This document shows positions 16,932 through 25,978 of a stretch of 64,000 nucleotides of DNA, one piece after another (within the stretch, counting starts at the first letter, position 1; each line of letters opens with the position of its first letter). The DNA lies in NCBI GenBank assembly GCA_965232255.1, contig OZ246962.1, positions 1,054,001 through 1,118,000 of the forward strand, in the 5' to 3' direction. The stretch is from Endozoicomonas sp965232255 (GTDB taxonomy: Bacteria > Pseudomonadota > Gammaproteobacteria > Pseudomonadales > Endozoicomonadaceae). Both the position numbers and the translations under genes were made by a program. The notes beneath the pieces were generated by a model, which had not been told where the DNA came from, ran no database searches, and saw only the letters and a program-made list of their open reading frames with translations.

Positions 16932-17411
16932 ATGGCAATGCAAAGCGATGACTGGCCTGAATTTGCCAAACACAATCCTTCTCGTGTAAGCGGGCACAGA
17001 TACGGGTGGTTGCAGCGACCACCGATACATCGGGTCGTTGTCGTCCAGCTGCTGGTTTGCATATTGCTGGGGCTAATGTTGCTTCCTTTCGGATATAATG
17101 TTTGTTTGTCGTCTATATTAGGCGGTCTCTGTTGTGCACTGCCCAATGCCTACTTTATTTGGCGAGCATTTCGTTTCCACGGGGCGCGCCAGGCCAAACA
17201 GATTGTCAGCTCATTCTATCGTGGTGCGGCCGGCAAGCTGTTATTGACGGCAGCCAGTTTCACGATGGTTTTTACCTTGGCTGAACCGGTGGCTCCTCTG
17301 GCTTTGTTCGGATCTTTTATCGCGGTGCAGGCCGTTAGCTGGTTTACGCCATTGCTGGTGCGCAAGTCGTTGGTTCGCAAGTCAGTCACGGGCGAACCCG
17401 TATCAACGTGA
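16932..17411 (+). CDS. atpI: ATP synthase accessory protein I
   Basis: First gene of the atp operon. The start at 16932 gives 159 residues; the frame is open further upstream to 16803 but without the right character. Four hydrophobic segments are visible, with the family core GGLCCALPNAYFIWRAFRF and SFYRGAAGKLLLTA in the second half. AtpI is a membrane protein that helps assemble the c-ring or supply cations and is not part of the final enzyme. Conservation is generally low, but gene order makes the call firm. Confidence 0.88.
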   Translation: MAMQSDDWPEFAKHNPSRVSGHRYGWLQRPPIHRVVVVQLLVCILLGLMLLPFGYNVCLSSILGGLCCALPNAYFIWRAFRFHGARQAKQIVSSFYRGAAGKLLLTAASFTMVFTLAEPVAPLALFGSFIAVQAVSWFTPLLVRKSLVRKSVTGEPVST

Positions 17412-17501
17412 AACGCGGTTTCGGGCTTGCTGTTGGCAATGTCATCAGGCAGCCCGAAACGTTTGAATTGAAAATGCAATAGACGGTTAACAGGATTCAC
17501 T

Positions 17502-18383
17502 ATGGCAAATACTGCTACTGAATACATACAGCACCACTTGCAGAATTTGACCTATGGCCAGCTGCCAGCAGGCTTTGAGCGCGTCGATGTCCACGGACAA
17601 TACCTCGAGACTCTGACCGAGCCAACCTGGACGCTTGCCCTGACTCCCCTTGAAGCCAAAGCCATGGGTTTTTGGGCAATCCATGTGGACAGCATGCTCT
17701 GGTCCGTGTTGCTCGGATTAGTGTTTGCGGTGCTGTTTCGCTACGTGGCCAAACGCGCCACTTCCGGCATCCCGGGCAAACTGCAAAATGCCATTGAGGC
17801 TGTTATGGAATTTGTGGACACCAGTGTGCGCGAATCGTTCCATGGCAAAAACCAACTGATTGCTCCCCTGGCCCTGACGCTGTTCATCTGGATCTTCTTC
17901 ATGAATCTCATGGACCTGGTTCCGGTGGACTGGATTCCCGGCTTGGCTACCCTGGCCGGCATACCTTATATGAAGGTTGTGCCTACCACGGACCCGAACA
18001 TCACCATGTCCATGTCCATCAGTGTTTTCTGCCTGATGATTTTTTACTGGATCAAGGTTAAAGGGGTATCCGGCTTTTTCGGTGATCTGGCATTACACCC
18101 ATTTTCCAGCAAAAACCCGGTGGCCAGGGTTATCCTGATTCCAATCAACCTGTTGCTGGAAACCGTCTCTTTGCTGGCCAAGCCGGTATCACTGGGACTA
18201 CGGCTGTTTGGCAATATGTACGCCGGTGAACTGATCTTTATCCTGATCGCCATGATTGGCTGGACGCAACTGCCCTTGCACTTTGGCTGGGCTGTACTGC
18301 ACATCCTGGTGATAACACTGCAGGCCTATATCTTCATGACCCTGACCATCGTCTATCTGAGCAGCGTCTATGAAGAGCACTGA
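17502..18383 (+). CDS. atpB: ATP synthase F0 subunit a
   Basis: 293-residue membrane stator that forms the proton half-channels against the c-ring. The essential Arg is in LGLRLFGNMYAGE, near residue 234, followed by the helices containing WAVLHILVITLQAYIFMTLT. The N-terminal 60 residues are a soluble extension rich in His and Gln, usual for gammaproteobacterial subunit a. It lies 90 bases after atpI and 54 before atpE. Confidence 0.97.
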   Translation: MANTATEYIQHHLQNLTYGQLPAGFERVDVHGQYLETLTEPTWTLALTPLEAKAMGFWAIHVDSMLWSVLLGLVFAVLFRYVAKRATSGIPGKLQNAIEAVMEFVDTSVRESFHGKNQLIAPLALTLFIWIFFMNLMDLVPVDWIPGLATLAGIPYMKVVPTTDPNITMSMSISVFCLMIFYWIKVKGVSGFFGDLALHPFSSKNPVARVILIPINLLLETVSLLAKPVSLGLRLFGNMYAGELIFILIAMIGWTQLPLHFGWAVLHILVITLQAYIFMTLTIVYLSSVYEEH

Positions 18384-18437
18384 ACCGCAGACAATCATTA
18401 ATCTCACAACACACGACCGGTAAAGTCGGGAGGAAAT

Positions 18438-18689
18438 ATGGAACTGGTAGTTGGTCTGACAGTCATCAGCGTTGCCATCATGCTGGGTGTGGCGGCATTG
18501 GCCACGGGCATTGGTTTTGCCCTACTCGGTGGCAAGTTTCTCGAAGGGGTGGCGCGTCAGCCGGAAACTGCACCCATGCTGCAAACCAAAATGTTCATCG
18601 TCGCTGGCCTGCTTGATGCGATCCCTATGATCGCCGTTGGTATCGCCCTGTTTTTCACCTTCGCCAATCCGTTCATTGGCTTGCTGTAA
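18438..18689 (+). CDS. atpE: ATP synthase F0 subunit c
   Basis: 83-residue hairpin of two membrane helices. The polar loop is RQPE at 40-43 and the ion-binding carboxylate is Asp60 in GLLDAIPMIAVG. The second helix lacks the Gln/Glu-Ser/Thr set found in Na+-binding c subunits, so a proton enzyme is expected. A strong GGGAGGA ribosome site precedes the ATG, fitting the high copy number of this subunit. Confidence 0.98.
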   Translation: MELVVGLTVISVAIMLGVAALATGIGFALLGGKFLEGVARQPETAPMLQTKMFIVAGLLDAIPMIAVGIALFFTFANPFIGLL

Positions 18690-18828
18690 CCGATGTTAAT
18701 GCCCGACCAGGTGCCTTGATGAGAAGTAAACGCTGCGGGCTGGCAGAAAGACAACCGTTGGAAGTTATCAGTCCGCAGTCGTACAGGCTCAGCGGGGAGT
18801 CGGTGACATTAACTGAAGAGGTGTTGGC

Positions 18829-19299
18829 GTGAATTTAAATGCAACCCTGATCGGCCAATCCATCGCCTTTTTGTTCTTTGTGTGGTTCTGCATGAAATAT
18901 GTCTGGCCACCGCTGACCAAAATGCTCGATGAACGCCAGCAGAAAATAGCTGATGGCCTGGCCGCTGCCAACAAGGCAGAAAAAGACCTGGCCCAGGCCA
19001 ATCAACAGGTCGCCGAACTGCTTAAGGAAGCCCGGACCGAAGCCCAGGAGATCATTGAGCAGGCTAATCGGCGCGCTGGCCAGATTGTCGAAGAAGCCAA
19101 AGTACAGGCCCGCGCAGAGGGCGATCGCCTCAAAGCAGCCGCAATGGCCGAGATTGCCCAAGAAACTAACCGCGCCCGCGAAGTGTTGCGTGCCCAAGTG
19201 GCAACCCTGGCAGTGGCCGGGGCTGAGCGTATTTTGGGTGAACAGCTCGACGAGGCTGCCAACAGCCGGTTGATTGACGACTTGGCGGCCGAGCTTTAA
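18829..19299 (+). CDS. atpF: ATP synthase F0 subunit b
   Basis: 156 residues: one N-terminal membrane helix (about 5-25, IGQSIAFLFFVWFCMKYVWPP) followed by a long right-handed coiled coil rich in Ala, Glu and Gln. The start is GTG at 18829 with GAAGAGG seven bases upstream; this matches the family length of 156. Forms the peripheral stalk with AtpH. Confidence 0.97.
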   Translation: MNLNATLIGQSIAFLFFVWFCMKYVWPPLTKMLDERQQKIADGLAAANKAEKDLAQANQQVAELLKEARTEAQEIIEQANRRAGQIVEEAKVQARAEGDRLKAAAMAEIAQETNRAREVLRAQVATLAVAGAERILGEQLDEAANSRLIDDLAAEL

Positions 19300-19313
19300 G
19301 AGGGCACACGACC

Positions 19314-19847
19314 ATGGAACTAACCACCTGTGCGCGCCCTTACGCCCGAGCCGCTTTTGAATATGCCCGCGATGCCACCCGGCTGAATGAGTGGTCAGCC
19401 ATGCTGTCACTGTGCGCCGGTGTGTGCTCCTGCCAGAAAGTGATCGACCTGCTGCGTAACCCACGCCTCAGCGGTGCCGAACAGGCACAGACCATCATCG
19501 ACCTGTGTCATGAAAGTCTGGATAGCCCGTTCAAGAACTTTTTGCGGATTTTGTCAGAACATCGTCGTTTGCTATTGCTGCCTGACATCGCTGCGCTCTA
19601 CGCCCGATTACAGGCCGAAGAGGAGCGCAGCCAACAGGTGCTGGTGGTTTCTGCCATCCCCCTGAGCCAGCAGCAGCAAGCGCAGCTGACGGAAAAAATG
19701 GCAGCCCGTTTAGGGTGTTCTGTCCGCCTGGAGACAGAGATCGACAGCAGCATTTTGGGTGGCGTTATTGTTAAAGCCGGTGACATGGTCATTGATGGAA
19801 GTCTGCGGGCTCGCCTGGGCAAGCTGGCCGAGGCCATGGTTTCCTGA
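19314..19847 (+). CDS. atpH: ATP synthase F1 subunit delta
   Basis: 177-residue OSCP/delta protein linking the b dimer to the top of the alpha/beta hexamer. The N-terminal helical domain begins CARPYARAAFEYA and the C-terminal part has the family segment SSILGGVIVKAGDMVIDGSLR. It starts 14 bases after atpF. Confidence 0.97.
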   Translation: MELTTCARPYARAAFEYARDATRLNEWSAMLSLCAGVCSCQKVIDLLRNPRLSGAEQAQTIIDLCHESLDSPFKNFLRILSEHRRLLLLPDIAALYARLQAEEERSQQVLVVSAIPLSQQQQAQLTEKMAARLGCSVRLETEIDSSILGGVIVKAGDMVIDGSLRARLGKLAEAMVS

Positions 19848-19922
19848 GAATAAAACGGTATCGGCCTTGTGCTATTTCATTACGTGCAGCGATATTTGCG
19901 ATTACAGCGGGGCAGGTAAGCT

Positions 19923-21467
19923 ATGCAGCAACTGAATCCTTCCGAGATCAGCGACATTATCAAGAGCCGCATCGAGCAGCTTGATGTGTCCAGTGAAGCC
20001 CACAATGAGGGCACCATTGTCAGCGTAACGGACGGCATTGTCCGTATCCACGGCCTGGCAGATGTTATGTACGGGGAGATGATTCGCTTCCCCGACAACG
20101 TTTACGGTATGGCACTGAACCTTGAGCGTGACTCGGTGGGTGCCGTGGTGCTCGGTGATTATGGCGATCTGGCTGAAGGTCAGACGGTGCAGTGCACCGG
20201 CCGCATTCTTGAAGTCCCTGTGGGCAACGAGCTGCTTGGCCGAGTGGTGGATGCGCTTGGTCACCCCATCGATGGCAAGGGCGCACTGGCCACCAGTGAG
20301 ACATCGCCGCTGGAAAAAGTTGCACCTGGCGTGATTGCGCGTCAGTCCGTGGACGAGCCAGTACAGACCGGCTACAAAGCCATCGACTCCATGGTACCTA
20401 TTGGGCGCGGACAGCGGGAGCTGATCATCGGCGACCGTCAGACCGGTAAGACCGCCCTGGCCATCGATGCCATCATCAACCAGAAAGATACTGGCGTTAA
20501 ATGCGTTTACGTGGCAGTGGGCCAGAAGCAATCCACTATTGCCAACGTGGTACGCAAGCTGGAAGAACACGGTGCCATGGATCACACCATCGTGGTGGCC
20601 GCAGGCGCTGCCGACCCAGCGGCCATGCAGTTTCTGGCGCCGTTTGCCGGTTGTTCCATGGGCGAATATTTCCGCGACCGAGGGGAAGATGCCCTGATCG
20701 TCTATGACGATCTGACTAAACAGGCCTGGGCCTATCGACAAATTTCTCTGCTATTGCGCCGACCGCCCGGCCGTGAAGCGTATCCAGGCGATGTGTTCTA
20801 TCTGCACTCGCGCCTGCTGGAGCGCGCTGCCCGGGTTAATGCCGACTACGTGGAGCAGTTTACCCACGGTAAAGTCAAGGGTAAGACTGGCTCTCTGACT
20901 GCGTTGCCCATTATTGAAACCCAGGCCGGTGACGTCTCCGCCTTTGTCCCTACCAACGTGATTTCCATCACCGACGGTCAGATTTTCCTGGAAACCGACC
21001 TGTTCAACGCCGGTATCCGTCCGGCTATGAATGCCGGTGTGTCGGTCTCCCGGGTGGGCGGTGCAGCCCAGACCAAGATCATCAAAAAGCTCGGCGGCGG
21101 TATCCGTCTGGCACTGGCCCAGTACCGTGAACTGCAAGCCTTTGCCCAGTTCGCCTCTGATCTGGACGAGGCTACCCGCAAGCAGCTTGAACACGGTATG
21201 CGGGTCACCGAACTGATGAAGCAAAAGCAATATGCGCCAATGTCGGTGGCAGCCATGGCCCTGGTCATCTTTGCCGCCGAAAAAGGCTACCTGGCTGATG
21301 TTGCCCTGAACAAAGTGAGTGACTTTGAGGCTGCCCTGGTCAGCTACGCCAACACTGAGCACAGCGCCTTGATGGCCACAATCAACCAGTCTGGCGATTT
21401 CAACAGTGAGATCGAGGCTGGCCTGAAAGAGGCTGTGGAAAAATTCAAAGCTACCCAGAGCTGGTAA
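19923..21467 (+). CDS. atpA: ATP synthase F1 subunit alpha
   Basis: 514 residues. N-terminal MQQLNPSEISDIIKSRIEQL matches gammaproteobacterial alpha. The non-catalytic nucleotide site has Walker A GDRQTGKT at 170-177. VGLDVS-like arginine finger region appears as PAMNAGVSVSRVGGAAQ. Length and order as in E. coli. AGGTAAG lies just before the ATG. Confidence 0.98.
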   Translation: MQQLNPSEISDIIKSRIEQLDVSSEAHNEGTIVSVTDGIVRIHGLADVMYGEMIRFPDNVYGMALNLERDSVGAVVLGDYGDLAEGQTVQCTGRILEVPVGNELLGRVVDALGHPIDGKGALATSETSPLEKVAPGVIARQSVDEPVQTGYKAIDSMVPIGRGQRELIIGDRQTGKTALAIDAIINQKDTGVKCVYVAVGQKQSTIANVVRKLEEHGAMDHTIVVAAGAADPAAMQFLAPFAGCSMGEYFRDRGEDALIVYDDLTKQAWAYRQISLLLRRPPGREAYPGDVFYLHSRLLERAARVNADYVEQFTHGKVKGKTGSLTALPIIETQAGDVSAFVPTNVISITDGQIFLETDLFNAGIRPAMNAGVSVSRVGGAAQTKIIKKLGGGIRLALAQYRELQAFAQFASDLDEATRKQLEHGMRVTELMKQKQYAPMSVAAMALVIFAAEKGYLADVALNKVSDFEAALVSYANTEHSALMATINQSGDFNSEIEAGLKEAVEKFKATQSW

Positions 21468-21514
21468 GTGGTTAGTCCGACCGACCACCGACAACTGACA
21501 ACTGGACACTGAAT

Positions 21515-22375
21515 ATGGCCGGTGCAAAAGAGATCAGGACGCAAATATCGTCCATTAAAAGTACGCAGAAAATCACCAGCGCCATGGAGATGGTGGCAGC
21601 GAGTAAAATGCGTAAGGCGCAGGAGCGGATGGAAACCAGCCGCCCCTACGCTCAGCGTATTCGTCAGGTGGTGGGGCATGTGGCTAACGCCAACGCCGAG
21701 TACCAGCACAGCTTTATGATTGAGCGTGAGGTACGACGGGTTGGCTACATTATCGTCTCCACCGACCGGGGGCTGTGCGGTGGTTTGAACATTAACCTGT
21801 TCAAAAAGACGGTTGAGAACATGAAAGTCTGGCGCGATCAGGACGTGCAAATCGACCTGTGCCTGATCGGCAGTAAGGGACTGTCGTTCTTTCGCAGCTT
21901 TGGCGGTAATGTGGTGGCAGCGATGACCCATATTGGCGACTCACCGAACATCGGCGACCTGATCGGTGGCGTCAAGGTCATGCTGGATAGCTACGATCGG
22001 GGCGATATCGACCGTCTGTACGTGGTGCAAAACGAGTTCGTCAACACCATGACGCAAAAGCCAAAGATTCAACAGTTGTTACCGCTGGTACCGGACGACG
22101 ATGAATCCCTGAAACGCCCCTGGGACTACCTGTACGAACCCGACGCCAAAGAGCTGCTTGACGGTTTGCTGGTGCGCTACATCGAATCCCAAGTGTTTCA
22201 GGCGGTGGTAGAAAACAATGCCTGCGAACAGGCGGCCCGGATGGTGGCGATGAAAAGTGCCACTGATAACGCCGGTAACCTTATTGATGACCTGCAACTG
22301 GTCTACAACAAGGCACGCCAGGCCGCCATCACACAGGAACTGTCGGAAATTGTCAGCGGCGCAGCGGCGGTATAG
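21515..22375 (+). CDS. atpG: ATP synthase F1 subunit gamma
   Basis: 286-residue rotor shaft. N-terminal helix carries KEIRTQISSIKSTQKITSAMEMVAASK in two quoted-length blocks (residues 4-30), with the STDRGLCGGLN loop in the central domain and the C-terminal helix ending in ITQELSEIVSGAAA. All are standard. Located 47 bases after atpA. Confidence 0.97.
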   Translation: MAGAKEIRTQISSIKSTQKITSAMEMVAASKMRKAQERMETSRPYAQRIRQVVGHVANANAEYQHSFMIEREVRRVGYIIVSTDRGLCGGLNINLFKKTVENMKVWRDQDVQIDLCLIGSKGLSFFRSFGGNVVAAMTHIGDSPNIGDLIGGVKVMLDSYDRGDIDRLYVVQNEFVNTMTQKPKIQQLLPLVPDDDESLKRPWDYLYEPDAKELLDGLLVRYIESQVFQAVVENNACEQAARMVAMKSATDNAGNLIDDLQLVYNKARQAAITQELSEIVSGAAAV

Positions 22376-22405
22376 CCGTTAAAAGATAAAGGGTGAGGAA
22401 AGACT

Positions 22406-23782
22406 ATGAGTAGCGGTCGTATCGTGCAAATTATCGGCGCCGTCATCGACGTCGAATTTCCCAGAGACAGTGTACCCAAGGTGTATGACGCACTACGGGT
22501 AGACGGTCAGGGGCTGACTCTGGAAGTCCAGCAGCAGCTTGGCGATGGCATCGTGCGTACCATCGCTATGGGTTCTACCGAAGGAGTCTCAAGGGGGCTG
22601 AACGTAGTCAACAGCGGCGCACCGATCCAGGTGCCGGTGGGCACCAAAACCCTTGGGCGAATTATGGATGTCCTGGGCAATCCCATCGACGAAAAAGGGC
22701 CCATCGGCGAGGAAGAGCGCGCCTCTATTCACCGCAAGGCACCCAGCTATGCTGAGCAGGCCACCAGTAACGAGCTGCTGGAAACCGGCATCAAGGTGAT
22801 TGACCTGATCTGTCCTTTTGCCAAGGGTGGCAAAGTGGGCCTGTTTGGTGGTGCCGGAGTGGGCAAGACCGTCAACATGATGGAGCTGATCCGCAATATT
22901 GCCATTGAGCACTCCGGTTATTCGGTATTTGCCGGCGTTGGTGAGCGTACCCGGGAAGGAAATGACTTTTACCACGAAATGACCGACTCCAACGTTATCG
23001 ACAAGGTATCGCTGGTTTACGGCCAGATGAACGAGCCACCGGGCAACCGCTTGCGCGTGGCCCTGACGGGCCTGACCATGGCTGAAAAATTCCGTGACGA
23101 AGGCCGCGACGTGCTGTTGTTTATCGACAACATCTACCGCTATACGCTGGCCGGTACCGAGGTTTCAGCACTGCTTGGCCGTATGCCTTCCGCCGTGGGC
23201 TATCAACCGACTCTGGCCGAAGAAATGGGCGTGCTGCAAGAGCGCATCACTTCAACCAAGACCGGCTCTATCACCTCCATTCAGGCGGTGTACGTACCAG
23301 CAGACGACTTGACTGATCCATCCCCGGCCACCACCTTCTCGCATCTGGACGCCACCGTAGTACTGAGCCGTGATATCGCCTCTAAAGGCATCTACCCGGC
23401 CATCGATCCGCTGGATTCCACCTCTCGCCAGCTCGATCCATTGGTCATCGGTCAGGAGCACTATGACGTGGCGCGTGGCGTACAAACCGTACTGCAACGC
23501 TACAAAGAGCTGAAAGACATCATTGCTATTTTGGGCATGGATGAGCTGTCGGAAGAGGATAAACAAGTGGTTTCCCGCGCCCGCAAGATTGAACGTTTCC
23601 TCTCCCAGCCTTTCTTCGTTGCCGAAGTGTTTACCGGCTCACCGGGTAAGTACGTGTCGTTGAAAGACAATATCCGGGCGTTCAAAGGCATCCTCGAAGG
23701 TGAGTACGACGCACTGCCAGAGCAGGCTTTCTACATGGTCGGCTCCATTGACGAAGCGGTTGAAAAGGCCAAATCGATGTAA
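22406..23782 (+). CDS. atpD: ATP synthase F1 subunit beta
   Basis: 458-residue catalytic subunit with Walker A GGAGVGKT at 148-155, catalytic Glu in GVGERTREGNDF, Walker B LLFIDNIYRYT, and the C-terminal DELSEEDK segment that contacts gamma/epsilon. Closely follows the E. coli sequence in pattern. An AGGAAAG ribosome site precedes the ATG. Confidence 0.98.
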   Translation: MSSGRIVQIIGAVIDVEFPRDSVPKVYDALRVDGQGLTLEVQQQLGDGIVRTIAMGSTEGVSRGLNVVNSGAPIQVPVGTKTLGRIMDVLGNPIDEKGPIGEEERASIHRKAPSYAEQATSNELLETGIKVIDLICPFAKGGKVGLFGGAGVGKTVNMMELIRNIAIEHSGYSVFAGVGERTREGNDFYHEMTDSNVIDKVSLVYGQMNEPPGNRLRVALTGLTMAEKFRDEGRDVLLFIDNIYRYTLAGTEVSALLGRMPSAVGYQPTLAEEMGVLQERITSTKTGSITSIQAVYVPADDLTDPSPATTFSHLDATVVLSRDIASKGIYPAIDPLDSTSRQLDPLVIGQEHYDVARGVQTVLQRYKELKDIIAILGMDELSEEDKQVVSRARKIERFLSQPFFVAEVFTGSPGKYVSLKDNIRAFKGILEGEYDALPEQAFYMVGSIDEAVEKAKSM

Positions 23783-23832
23783 GCCCGGCGGGTCTCCTTT
23801 GTGGAGGCCCTCACAGCAGGAGATAACCCACA

Positions 23833-24258
23833 ATGGCTTTAACCGTTGAGTGCGATATTGTCAGTGCCGAGCAGGAGATCTTTAAAGGACAGGTGGAGAT
23901 GCTGATTGCCACGGGCTCGCTAGGCGATTTAGGCATTACTCCCGGCCACACACCACTGCTGACCGAACTACGCCCCGGCCCGATTCGTCTGGTCACTGCA
24001 GGCGGTGAAGAAGAAGTTTTCTTCGTGTCAGGTGGTTTTCTCGAAGTGCAGCCACACCAGATCAAAATTCTGGCCGATACTGCACTGCGCGCTGACGACA
24101 TGAATGAAGCTGCTGCTGAAGAAGCCCGGCGTCAGGCTGAGAAAGCACTGGAAAACCAGAGCGGCGAGTTCGATTACTCCAGAGCCGCTACCCAACTGGC
24201 CGAAGCCGCCGCCCAGCTCAGGACACTGCAGGCGGTGCGCAAGAAACTGGGCAAATAA
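23833..24258 (+). CDS. atpC: ATP synthase F1 subunit epsilon
   Basis: 141 residues: N-terminal beta-sandwich (CDIVSAEQEIFKGQVEMLIA, GDLGITPGHTPLLTEL) and a C-terminal two-helix region rich in Ala, Arg and Glu that inhibits hydrolysis. Last gene of the operon, directly followed by a terminator. Confidence 0.97.
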   Translation: MALTVECDIVSAEQEIFKGQVEMLIATGSLGDLGITPGHTPLLTELRPGPIRLVTAGGEEEVFFVSGGFLEVQPHQIKILADTALRADDMNEAAAEEARRQAEKALENQSGEFDYSRAATQLAEAAAQLRTLQAVRKKLGK

Positions 24259-24283
24259 ACCTGCGTAAGCAGGTTTGTTTTTT
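24258..24283 (+). terminator. Intrinsic terminator of the atp operon
   Basis: AACCTGC-GTAA-GCAGGTT is a 7-base stem with a 4-base loop followed by TGTTTTTT. It overlaps the last base of atpC's stop and ends the operon. Confidence 0.93.
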
Positions 24284-24855
24284 CGGCGAAAATTGCTCGT
24301 CACCAACAAAAATCTTCCAATCACAAGCGCTGATCACCACTCAATTGCCATCGTCCTCTCAATGGATCTGGAAAATATCTCGACTTTTTCTTTTTACTGA
24401 ACGAATACGACAGACGGATATGCCGTAGTTGTTGACAGGTAGAGTGCTGCATTTATCGCCATTTCCGCCTTATATCCTAGGGTGAATGAGCTGCGTTGCT
24501 CAGGTCGTAGAATAAATCTCGTAATTTCGCAAAAACAACACGGACATTGCGAATAAAAACCCTGTGAGCCTGCCACCATAATCAAACTGTTTAGAAAAAT
24601 CGGCTGGCTACCCTGGCAATGGAATCCTGTCCTGGAACCGTTGGTTATCCGGGCGGCCATTTCCAGTAGTAGTCACGATTCCAGCATTGTGTTTACAGCC
24701 ACCCCCGGCGATTGTTCGGTTTTTTTACCCAAAAATTCTGGAAAATCCTTCTAAAAATAACGGCCGGTAAAATTAATTCAGGGATGGTTTATCCGATCAA
24801 AACAAAGCTCCCTGTTGCAGATAATCGTAGCGTCCAAAACCAAAGGAAGCCGAGA
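24284..24855. other. Intergenic stretch between atpC and pentapeptide gene
   Basis: No supported gene. A minus-strand frame (24394-24660, 88 codons) has a Cys-rich product with QCPCCFCEITRF that matches no family I can name and lacks a ribosome site; it may be part of a dispersed repeat. The pentapeptide-gene promoter should lie in the last 150 bases. Confidence 0.4.
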
Positions 24856-25659
24856 ATGCAAATACTAAACCGAACAGGAATAATCCTTCATAGCAGCAGA
24901 TTTAACGACATACGTGCAGCGCTTGAAGAGGCCATCAGACAAAGAAAAAATCTGACCGGTGCGTATCTGAGCGGTGCCAACCTGACTGGTGTCGATCTGA
25001 GCCGGGCAAACCTGGCTTTTGCCGATCTGACTGAGACAGATCTGACCTTTGCCGATCTGTCCAGGGCCAATCTGCACAGTGCTGTGTTGCATAGTGCTAA
25101 CTTGACCGGCACTGATTTTCGCTATGCCGATTTGACGAAGGCCAATCTAAGCTCAGTTAACCTGACTAAAGCCAGACTGTCCTTTGCCAACTTAGCCAAA
25201 GCTGACTTGACCGATGCCAACCTGACTGATGCCAAACTGACATTTGCCAACCTGATCGGTGCTGACCTGACCGACGCTGTCCTGCACGAAGCAGACCTGA
25301 CCAATGCTTATTTGAACAGGGCTAATCTGCATGACGCCACCATGGAAATGGCAAACCTGTCCTTTGCCGCGCTGTTTTTGGCCGACCTGACCAATGTCAA
25401 ACTGGCCGAAGCCGACCTCACCGGTGCTAACCTGCTCTGTGCCAATCTGACTGGTGCCGACCTCTCCTGTGCCGACCTGACCGAGGTCAATCTGTCGAGA
25501 GCCAAGCTCACCGGCGCTAACCTCAGTGGTGCCAACCTGCCGTGGGCCAACCTGCGAGATGCTGACCTAACCAGTGCTGACCTGAACAATACCGACCTGC
25601 GAAATACCAACCTGACTGATGCCAACTTAACTGGAGCAAGCTTACCCGTGATGTCATGA
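24856..25659 (+). CDS. Pentapeptide-repeat protein (267 aa)
   Basis: The start at 24856 has AAGGAAG nine bases upstream; the frame is open to 24712 but without a ribosome site. After about 45 ordinary residues the rest is an unbroken run of about 44 A(N/D)LXX-type pentapeptides with Leu at the centre of nearly every unit, predicting a right-handed square beta-helix of about 11 turns. There is no break or loop of the kind found in Qnr proteins, no signal peptide and no partner gene. Some such proteins mimic DNA and bind gyrase; here function is unknown. Confidence 0.92.
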   Translation: MQILNRTGIILHSSRFNDIRAALEEAIRQRKNLTGAYLSGANLTGVDLSRANLAFADLTETDLTFADLSRANLHSAVLHSANLTGTDFRYADLTKANLSSVNLTKARLSFANLAKADLTDANLTDAKLTFANLIGADLTDAVLHEADLTNAYLNRANLHDATMEMANLSFAALFLADLTNVKLAEADLTGANLLCANLTGADLSCADLTEVNLSRAKLTGANLSGANLPWANLRDADLTSADLNNTDLRNTNLTDANLTGASLPVMS

Positions 25660-25978
25660 CGGTTTTCACCAAAAACAGGCTATTTGTGCGTGTACGATCT
25701 TCAGAACCAGACTGGATGAACAAAATAGTCGTAAATCGTCGCCTTTATGTTTGTCTTCTGGGAGTGCTGCGGAGGCAAGCGGGCGGCGATACAAGTTCAT
25801 GATAACCGACTGGAAAACCTGTTGGCTGTCCATGAAACAGGTTAATCGTTAGTGCTGATGCATCTTCGTATAGAGATGTGTTGTTGCTGTCTTTCGGCCA
25901 TATTCGTTATAGTGCTCCTCTTTTCTGATCCCGTCACCTCGAGTCCCTATGCCGCTGAATCAACCTTTACTGCCTTCC
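25660..25978. other. Gap with stem-loop, no gene
   Basis: AACCTGTT and AACAGGTT form an 8-base stem around an 11-base loop near 25817-25845, possibly ending the pentapeptide transcript, but no T-run follows. No open frame of note; the upstream ATG at 25949 of the next gene lies inside. Confidence 0.4.

Noticed and set aside
18438..18689. Sodium-type ATP synthase
   Set aside because: Subunit c has Asp60 in a GLLDAIPM context without the Gln/Ser/Thr ligands of Na+-binding rings.
19902..21527. Long minus-strand ORFs over atpA
   Set aside because: Shadow frames caused by codon bias in a GC-rich conserved gene; no ribosome sites.
24394..24660. 88-codon Cys-rich minus-strand frame after atpC
   Set aside because: No ribosome site or family; may be a dispersed repeat rather than a gene.
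25122..25625. Minus-strand frames rich in Arg/Ser/Leu over the pentapeptide gene
   Set aside because: Mirror of the 15-base coding periodicity on the plus strand.
24950..25640. CRISPR-like periodic repeat
   Set aside because: Periodicity is 15 bases in frame and encodes pentapeptides; no spacer structure. No CRISPR array seen anywhere.
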